Assembly: GCA_002279065.1 (NCBI GenBank) | Contig: NCKB01000014.1 | Coordinates: 55,755-119,754, forward strand | Origin: Lysobacterales bacterium 15-68-25 | Lineage (GTDB): Bacteria > Pseudomonadota > Gammaproteobacteria > Xanthomonadales > Rhodanobacteraceae | Direction: 5' to 3' | Length of the DNA stretch: 64,000 nucleotides | Shown: piece by piece, positions 59,089 to 64,000 of the stretch | Layout of the letters: the number at the start of each line of letters is the position of its first letter | Numbering within the stretch: the stretch's first letter is position 1 | The notes under the pieces: generated by a model | Seen by the model: only the letters and a program-made list of their open reading frames with translations | Database searches by the model: none | Told to the model about the DNA's origin: nothing | Position numbers and translations under genes: made by a program

Positions 59089-59933
59089 ACCCCGCCCTGC
59101 GCGAGTCGCTCGACGCCGCGCCGCCCGTGGCGAAGACGCGGCCCGGCCGGGATCACGCCGGCCACCGACCGCTGGCCAGCGCCATCTACGAGGGCTGGGT
59201 CCGCCACCGTCGCCATGCGCCCCACCCGCATGCGTTCCGCTACCCGATCGCGATGCTGTACCTGGACCTGGACGAGCTGCCCGGCCTGTTCGAGCGGCGC
59301 TGGCTGTGGTCGGTGAACCGCCGCAACGTCGCCGAGTTCCGCCGCAGCGATTACCTGGGACCGGCCGGGCTGCCGCTGGACGAAGCCGTGCGCCGCCGCG
59401 TGGCCGAACAGACCGGCCGACGCCCGACCGGCCCGATCCGGCTGCTCACCCACCTGCGTTACGGCGGCCACGTGTTCAATCCGGTGAGCTTCTACTACTG
59501 CTTCGCCGCCGATGGCTGCACGCTGGAGACGATCGTCGCCGAGATCACCAACACGCCGTGGCAGGAGCGCCACGCCTATGTGCTGCCGGTCGCCGAAGGC
59601 CGCAGCCACCGGCACACCACGGCCTGGCGCTTCGACAAGAACTTCCACGTGTCGCCCTTCATGCCGATGGAACGCGGCTACGACTGGCGCTTCTGCATCC
59701 CCGACGCGTTCCTGCGCGTACACATGAACGTGATGGACGGCGAGCGTCGCGACTTCGACGCCACGCTGGTGCTCGAACGCCGGCCGCTCGACGGCGCCGG
59801 TCTGGCCCGCGTGCTGTGGCGCTTCCCGCTGATGACGCTGCAGGTGGTGCTGGCGATCCACTGGCAGGCGTTGAAGCTGTGGCTCAAGCGCAACCCCGTC
59901 TACGACCACCCAGGCAAGACCACCGGGAACTGA
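59085..59933 (+). CDS. DUF1365-family protein
   Basis: The 282-residue protein starts at a GTG overlapping the previous stop. DUF1365 blocks are clear: '[32 protein letters not shown]', '[20 protein letters not shown]', '[15 protein letters not shown]', '[14 protein letters not shown]' and the final hydrophobic '[23 protein letters not shown]'. The family is almost always encoded between the flavoprotein and a cyclopropane-type methyltransferase, and is thought to act on lipids, but its reaction is unknown. Confidence 0.93.
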   Translation: MNPALRESLDAAPPVAKTRPGRDHAGHRPLASAIYEGWVRHRRHAPHPHAFRYPIAMLYLDLDELPGLFERRWLWSVNRRNVAEFRRSDYLGPAGLPLDEAVRRRVAEQTGRRPTGPIRLLTHLRYGGHVFNPVSFYYCFAADGCTLETIVAEITNTPWQERHAYVLPVAEGRSHRHTTAWRFDKNFHVSPFMPMERGYDWRFCIPDAFLRVHMNVMDGERRDFDATLVLERRPLDGAGLARVLWRFPLMTLQVVLAIHWQALKLWLKRNPVYDHPGKTTGN

Positions 59934-59936
59934 TCC

Positions 59937-61235
59937 ATGGACATCGAACTCACCTCGCCCCTCGACACCGCCGCGCCCGCAGCCCTGCCCGGCCGGCTGG
60001 AGCGACTGCTGCGCGACCGCCTGCTCGCGCAGATGGGCCAGCTCAAGGGCTGCCGGCTGCGACTGGACGATGCGCTCGGCGCCGCGGAGCTGGGCACGCC
60101 ACTGCCCAACGAGGAGCCGCTGAAGGTTCACCTCACGGTGCGCGATCCGCGCTTCTACCGGCTGGTCGCCGCCAACGGCAGCGTGGGAGCCGGCGAGGCC
60201 TACATCGACGACATGTGGCAGTGCGACGACCTGGTCGCGCTGATCCGCATCATGGTTCGCAACCGCGACCTGCTCGACGGCATGGAGACCGGCCTGGCCC
60301 GGCTCGGCGGCCTGGCGATGAAGGCCTGGCACGCGCTCAATCGCAACACCCGCGCCGGCAGCCGCCGCAACATCGCCGCCCATTACGACCTGGGCAACGA
60401 GCTGTTCGGACTGTTCCTGTCCGGCGACCTGATGTACTCCTCGGCGATCTACGCCAGCGACGACGAACCGCTGGAGGTCGCCTCCGCCCGCAAGCTCGAC
60501 CGCATCTGCCGCAAGCTTCAGCTCTCGCCCGGCGACCACGTGCTGGAAATCGGCACCGGCTGGGGCGGCTTCGCGATCCATGCCGCGCGCCATTACGGCT
60601 GCCGGGTGACCACCACCACGATCTCGAAGGAGCAGTTCGAGCTGGCATCGGCGCGCGTGGCCAAGGCCGGACTCAGCGATCGCGTCGAGTTGCTGCTCAG
60701 GGACTACCGCGACCTCGAGGGCCACTACGACAAGCTGGTGTCCATCGAGATGATCGAGGCGATCGGCGCGGAGTTCATGCCCACCTACTTCGGCGCGATC
60801 TCGCGCCTGCTCAAGGACGAGGGCATGGCGCTGATCCAGGCGATCACCATCGAGGACCACCGCTACGCGCAGGCGTTGAAGTCGGTGGACTACATCAAGC
60901 GCTACATCTTCCCGGGCAGCTTCATCCCGTCGGTGAGCGCGATGCTCGGCGCCGCGCAACGCGCCAGCGACCTGCGCCTGTTCCACCTGGAGGACATCGG
61001 CCCAAGCTACGCGCTGACCCTGAAGGCCTGGCGCGAACGCTTCCTCGCCCGCCGCAGCGATGTGCTCAAGGCCGGCTATGACGAGCGCTTCGTGCGCATG
61101 TGGGAGTTCTACCTCGCCTACTGCGAAGGCGGCTTCCGCGAGCGCTCGATCGGCGACGTGCAGATGCTGCTGACCCGCCCGGGCTGTCGCCGCGCGTCTT
61201 ACCTGCCCGACCTGGCCACGGCGGCCTCGGCCTGA
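59937..61235 (+). CDS. Cyclopropane-fatty-acyl-phospholipid synthase family methyltransferase
   Basis: The 432-residue SAM-dependent enzyme is built like Cfa: an N-terminal lipid-binding domain and a Rossmann methyltransferase domain. It has the AdoMet loop 'LEIGTGWGGFAIHAA', 'SIEMIEAIGAEFMPTYF', 'TIEDHRYAQALKSVDYIKRYIFPGSFIPS' and 'EFYLAYCEGGFRERSIGDVQML'. The His, Glu and Tyr that hold bicarbonate in E. coli Cfa seem present. The residue matching its Cys139 appears to be Ser (MYSSAIY). It may form cyclopropane or a methyl/methylene branch at a double bond. Three bases after DUF1365. Confidence 0.92.
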   Translation: MDIELTSPLDTAAPAALPGRLERLLRDRLLAQMGQLKGCRLRLDDALGAAELGTPLPNEEPLKVHLTVRDPRFYRLVAANGSVGAGEAYIDDMWQCDDLVALIRIMVRNRDLLDGMETGLARLGGLAMKAWHALNRNTRAGSRRNIAAHYDLGNELFGLFLSGDLMYSSAIYASDDEPLEVASARKLDRICRKLQLSPGDHVLEIGTGWGGFAIHAARHYGCRVTTTTISKEQFELASARVAKAGLSDRVELLLRDYRDLEGHYDKLVSIEMIEAIGAEFMPTYFGAISRLLKDEGMALIQAITIEDHRYAQALKSVDYIKRYIFPGSFIPSVSAMLGAAQRASDLRLFHLEDIGPSYALTLKAWRERFLARRSDVLKAGYDERFVRMWEFYLAYCEGGFRERSIGDVQMLLTRPGCRRASYLPDLATAASA

Positions 61236-61245
61236 CGGTGGCCCC

Positions 61246-61797
61246 ATGAACGCCTGGGCCAATGCCATCGCCTACCAGCTGGTCTGGTTCGCCGCGATCT
61301 GGGGCGCATCGAGCGGCCACTGGTGGCTCGCGCCGGCGGCACTGCTGCCGTTCGCGGCCTGGGTGCTGGGGCGCCCGGAGGGCGGCGCCGATGCGCTGCT
61401 GATGCCGATCGCCGTGCTGCTGGGCGCGATGCTCGATTCCAGCCTGGCGGCGAGCGGTCTGGTGGCCTACGCGTCGCCGGTGCCGTTCGTGCACGCCGCG
61501 CCGCTGTGGATCCTGGCGATCTGGGCGGCATTCGCGCTGACCCTGCGGCACAGCTTCCGCTTCCTGCACGGACGGGCGCTGCTCGCCGCCGTGCTCGGTG
61601 CGGTGGGCGCGCCGATGGCCTATCTCGGTGCCGCACGGGGCTGGAATGCGGTGGACTTCCCGCTGGGCACCACGCCCGCCGTGATCGCGCTGGCGGCCGG
61701 CTGGGCCGTCGCCATGCCGCTGCTGGTCCGCCTCGCCGTGAGGGTCGAGCACACGTCCACTCCACGCCCCGCCCGAGGAGAAGCCCATGTGGCATGA
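61246..61797 (+). CDS. DUF2878-family membrane protein
   Basis: The 183-residue protein has about five to six hydrophobic helices: 'LVWFAAIWGASSGHWWLAPAALLPF', 'LLMPIAVLLGAMLDSSLAASGLV', 'VPFVHAAPLWILAIWAAFALTL', 'AVLGAVGAPMAYLGAARGWNAV' and 'AVIALAAGWAVAMPLLV'. 'GAPMAYLGAARGWNAV' is the DUF2878 signature. It is known only from genomic association with Cfa-like methyltransferases and DUF1365. The last eleven bases overlap the next gene, so they are co-translated. Confidence 0.9.
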   Translation: MNAWANAIAYQLVWFAAIWGASSGHWWLAPAALLPFAAWVLGRPEGGADALLMPIAVLLGAMLDSSLAASGLVAYASPVPFVHAAPLWILAIWAAFALTLRHSFRFLHGRALLAAVLGAVGAPMAYLGAARGWNAVDFPLGTTPAVIALAAGWAVAMPLLVRLAVRVEHTSTPRPARGEAHVA

Positions 61798-62587
61798 GCC
61801 TGGCTGGCAGGTGCTGACGGTCTGGCTGGTGACCGCCGCGGCGATGACGGTGGGCTGGATGGTCCAGTACCGCACCCGCAACGCCACCCTGGTCGATGCG
61901 ATCTGGAGCGCCACCATGGGCCTGGCGGCGCTGTTCTACGCGGCGATGGGCAGCGGCGATCCGCTGATCCGCGGCCTGCTGGCGCTGTTCGGCGGGCTGT
62001 GGGCGCTGCGACTGTTCCTGCACCTGCTCGACCGCGTGCGCCACGAGGACGAGGACGGCCGCTACCGCTACCTGCGCGAGCACTGGCGGGACAGCCAGCC
62101 GAAGTTCTTCGCGTTCTTCCAGGCGCAGGCGCTGTTCACCACAATCTTTTCCCTGCCGTTCCTCGCCGTCGCGGCCAACCCGGGCAGCGAGCAGTCGTTT
62201 GGCTGGATCGCCGCGGCGCTGGTGGTGTGGCTGGCCAGCCTCAGCGGCGAGGCGGTCGCCGACCGGCAGCTGGCGCGGTTCCGCCGTCGCCCGGACAGCC
62301 GCGGGAAGACCTGCCGCGAGGGGCTCTGGCGTTACTCGCGGCATCCCAATTATTTCTTCGAGTGGACGCACTGGTTCGCCTACGTGCTGCTGGCCGTCGG
62401 CTCGCCGATCGGCTGGCTGGCGATCCTCGGTCCGGTGCTGATGCTCGTGTCGCTGTACCGCTTCACCGGTATTCCCTACACCGAGGCGCAGGCGCTGCGC
62501 AGCCGCGGCGACGATTACCGCGACTACCAAGCCCGCACCAGCGCCTTCATTCCCTGGTTTCCCAAGACACGAGGATCACGGCCATGA
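61787..62587 (+). CDS. DUF1295-family membrane protein (steroid-reductase-like fold)
   Basis: The 266-residue protein has about seven hydrophobic segments. The C-terminal motif 'GLWRYSRHPNYFFEWTHWFAYVLLA' is shared with DUF1295 and ICMT/5-alpha-reductase-like enzymes that bind NADPH or AdoMet. 'TLVDAIWSATMGLAALFYA' near the start is typical. It could reduce a lipid double bond or methylene intermediate; this is inferred from fold and neighbours. It overlaps DUF2878 upstream by eleven bases and the next methyltransferase by four (ATGA). Confidence 0.9.
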   Translation: MWHEPGWQVLTVWLVTAAAMTVGWMVQYRTRNATLVDAIWSATMGLAALFYAAMGSGDPLIRGLLALFGGLWALRLFLHLLDRVRHEDEDGRYRYLREHWRDSQPKFFAFFQAQALFTTIFSLPFLAVAANPGSEQSFGWIAAALVVWLASLSGEAVADRQLARFRRRPDSRGKTCREGLWRYSRHPNYFFEWTHWFAYVLLAVGSPIGWLAILGPVLMLVSLYRFTGIPYTEAQALRSRGDDYRDYQARTSAFIPWFPKTRGSRP

Positions 62588-63672
62588 CCGACAGCCTTGC
62601 CATGCCGTCCGATGCGATCGAACAGACCGAAGAACGCGGCCTGACCCGCCTGGCCGAATCCGGTCTGGTCCCGGACGCCCTGCTGCGCCTGGGTATCCGA
62701 CGGCTGTGCGCCACGCGCCTGCGCGAGGAGCGCGCCGGCAGCGAGGAGGCGGTGTGGGCGCGCTTCCGCGACCGGCTGGAGCAACTGCGCCAGAGCCCGC
62801 TCGCATTGCACACGGATGCAGCCAACCGCCAGCACTACGAGCTGCCGCCGCGCTTCTTCGAGCTGTGCCTGGGCAAACGCCTGAAATACTCCAGTTGCTA
62901 CTACCCGACCGGCCGCGAAACGCTGGACGAGGCCGAGGATAAGATGCTCGCCCTGTACGGCGAGCGTGCCGAACTGGCGGATGGGCAGGACATCCTGGAG
63001 CTGGGCTGCGGCTGGGGTTCGCTGACGCTGTGGATGGCGGAGCGCTACCCCAACGCCCGCATCACCGCGGTGTCCAACTCGCTCCCGCAGCGCAAGCACA
63101 TCGAGGCACGCTGCCGCGCGCGCGGCCTGACCAACGTGCAGGTGATCACCGAGGACGTGAACCGGCTGGCGCTCGATCCCGCCCGGTTCGACCGTGTGGT
63201 CTCGGTGGAGATGTTCGAGCATGTGCGCAACTACCAGGTACTTTTGGAACGCATAGCCGGATGGCTGCGCCCCGGCGGCAAGCTGTTCGTGCACATCTTC
63301 TGCCATCGCGAATTGATGTACCCGTTCGAAACCGAACGCGACGATGACTGGATGGGGCGTCACTTCTTCACCGGTGGCCTGATGCCCGCAGCCGACACCT
63401 TTCTGCATTTCCAGCAGCACATGATGGTGGAGCAGCAGTGGCGGCTGGCCGGCACCCATTACCAGAGGACCGCCAACGCCTGGCTGGCCAACCAGGACGC
63501 CCACCGGGACGAGGTCCTTGCCGTGCTGGCCGGCACCTATGGCGAATCCCGGGCCCTGCTGTGGCACCAGCGCTGGCGCATGTTCTGGATGGCCTGCGCG
63601 GAGCTGTTCGGCTTCGATGATGGCAACGAGTGGCTGGTCGGGCATTACCGGTTCCAGCGCCGCGCCGGCTGA
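62584..63672 (+). CDS. Second cyclopropane-synthase-like SAM methyltransferase
   Basis: The 362-residue protein has the methyltransferase core 'ILELGCGWGSLTLWMAERYP', 'ITAVSNSLPQRKHIE', 'FDRVVSVEMFEHVRNY' and 'LRPGGKLFVHIFCHR'. The substrate lid reads 'DDWMGRHFFTGGLMPAADTFLHFQ' and the end 'WHQRWRMFWMACAELFGFDDGNEWLVGHYRF'. This lid resembles the coclaurine N-methyltransferase-like branch of the Cfa superfamily and differs from the first paralogue at 59937 ('YIKRYIFPGSFIPS'). A different acceptor, or a second methylation step, is likely. Last gene of the lipid operon, ahead of a terminator. Confidence 0.9.
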   Translation: MTDSLAMPSDAIEQTEERGLTRLAESGLVPDALLRLGIRRLCATRLREERAGSEEAVWARFRDRLEQLRQSPLALHTDAANRQHYELPPRFFELCLGKRLKYSSCYYPTGRETLDEAEDKMLALYGERAELADGQDILELGCGWGSLTLWMAERYPNARITAVSNSLPQRKHIEARCRARGLTNVQVITEDVNRLALDPARFDRVVSVEMFEHVRNYQVLLERIAGWLRPGGKLFVHIFCHRELMYPFETERDDDWMGRHFFTGGLMPAADTFLHFQQHMMVEQQWRLAGTHYQRTANAWLANQDAHRDEVLAVLAGTYGESRALLWHQRWRMFWMACAELFGFDDGNEWLVGHYRFQRRAG

Positions 63673-63699
63673 CGAAACACCGGCACCCGGAGGCGGAAG

Positions 63700-63723
63700 A
63701 GCCCGGCGATGCCGGGCTTTTTC
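63700..63723 (+). terminator. Terminator of the lipid-modification operon
   Basis: A perfect 8-bp stem (AGCCCGGC / GCCGGGCT), GAT loop, then TTTT. It lies 28 nt after the last methyltransferase gene. Confidence 0.85.
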
Positions 63724-63801
63724 GTGCAGGCTGCATGCACTTGCCGCCCGGCCTTTCCGGCAAACGGACGGAACCGTGCGAAGCGGCCGCACCGGGCGCA
63801 C

Positions 63802-63832
63802 AAAAAAAGAAGCCCGGCAAATGCCGGGCTTC
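63802..63832 (-). terminator. Terminator of the OmpA-family gene
   Basis: An 11-bp stem (GAAGCCCGGCA / TGCCGGGCTTC) flanked on the left by seven A residues, which give a U-tract to the minus-strand transcript. Confidence 0.85.
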
Positions 63833-63855
63833 TTCATGACACTCGGTGCGAGTCC

Positions 63856-64000
63856 TTACTGCTGGACCTGCAGCTCCGTGCGACGGTTGCGGGCGCGACC
63901 GGCGTCGGTGTCGTTCGTGTCCACCGGGTCGTTCTCGCCGTGGCCGACCGGGCCTTCCAGACGGCTCGCGTCGATGCCGTGCGCCGTCAGGTAGTCGTAC
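63856..64000 (-). CDS. OmpA-family C-terminal domain protein (partial)
   Basis: The minus strand reads 48 codons from the right edge to a TAA at 63858-63856: 'YDYLTAHGIDASRLEGPVGH', then 'ENDPVDTNDTDAGRARNRRTEL' split by a short loop, ending QVQQ. The 'A..V..YL...GI...R' helix and 'GRARNRRTEL' are the conserved end of the OmpA peptidoglycan-binding domain. The N-terminal barrel or anchor lies outside the window. Confidence 0.88.
   Translation of the reverse strand, partial: YDYLTAHGIDASRLEGPVGHGENDPVDTNDTDAGRARNRRTELQVQQ

Overview
The window is a GC-rich (roughly two thirds G+C), densely packed gammaproteobacterial chromosome segment. Gene order and gene content (metG-rnfB-nth, pstSCAB-phoU, miaA-hfq-hflX-hflK-hflC-purA, a split tdh/kbl pair, GTAG-headed REP pairs) point to the Xanthomonadales/Lysobacterales, most likely the Rhodanobacteraceae (Rhodanobacter/Dyella/Frateuria type). 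The genus is an inference from style and synteny, not from a database match.

Layout. 1-4.8 kb: end of an ApbC/Mrp Fe-S carrier, a DUF2147 secreted protein, metG, an RnfB-like ferredoxin and nth. 5-11.9 kb: a phosphate block, with an OprP/OprO-type porin, RNase T and pstS-pstC-pstA-pstB-phoU. Both pstS and the porin are preceded by 11-bp-spaced Pho-box-like half-sites. 12-15.9 kb: a small membrane protein, rlmB and rnr on the minus strand, then tRNA-Leu(CAG) with its own promoter and terminator. 16-20.4 kb: a HAD phosphatase, a VOC protein, a small secreted protein and a large winged-helix/STAND ATPase/TPR regulator. 20.7-23.9 kb: a sigma70 promoter and tandem glycine riboswitch driving gcvP. 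24-31.8 kb: an MHYT-like/GGDEF/EAL protein, a LytS/LytTR two-component pair, a lipoprotein, a CPA1 Na+/H+ antiporter and an OprB-like porin. 32-36.9 kb: an M1 aminopeptidase and small low-complexity, secreted or helical proteins.

37-42.6 kb is the accessory part. It starts with a 17-unit, 21-bp tandem array of unknown nature, followed by a MazG-like pyrophosphohydrolase and a PD-(D/E)xK-DUF2075 nuclease/helicase. Next come an AT-richer YaaC-like gene and a PIN-domain nuclease gene. The stretch ends in a degenerate duplicate of the 3' end and terminator of purA, whose intact copy lies about 0.8 kb further on. I regard this as a candidate defence or mobile island; no integrase or transposase is visible.

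42.6-49.7 kb: DUF302, purA, and the hflC-hflK-hflX-hfq-miaA block. 49.8-56 kb: tdh and kbl (threonine to glycine plus acetyl-CoA) with a giant AsmA/DUF748 envelope protein between them. 56-63.7 kb: a pseudouridine synthase, then a tight seven-gene lipid-modification operon: desaturase, FAD oxidoreductase, DUF1365, cyclopropane-synthase-like methyltransferase, DUF2878, DUF1295 and a second methyltransferase. The window ends inside an OmpA-family gene.
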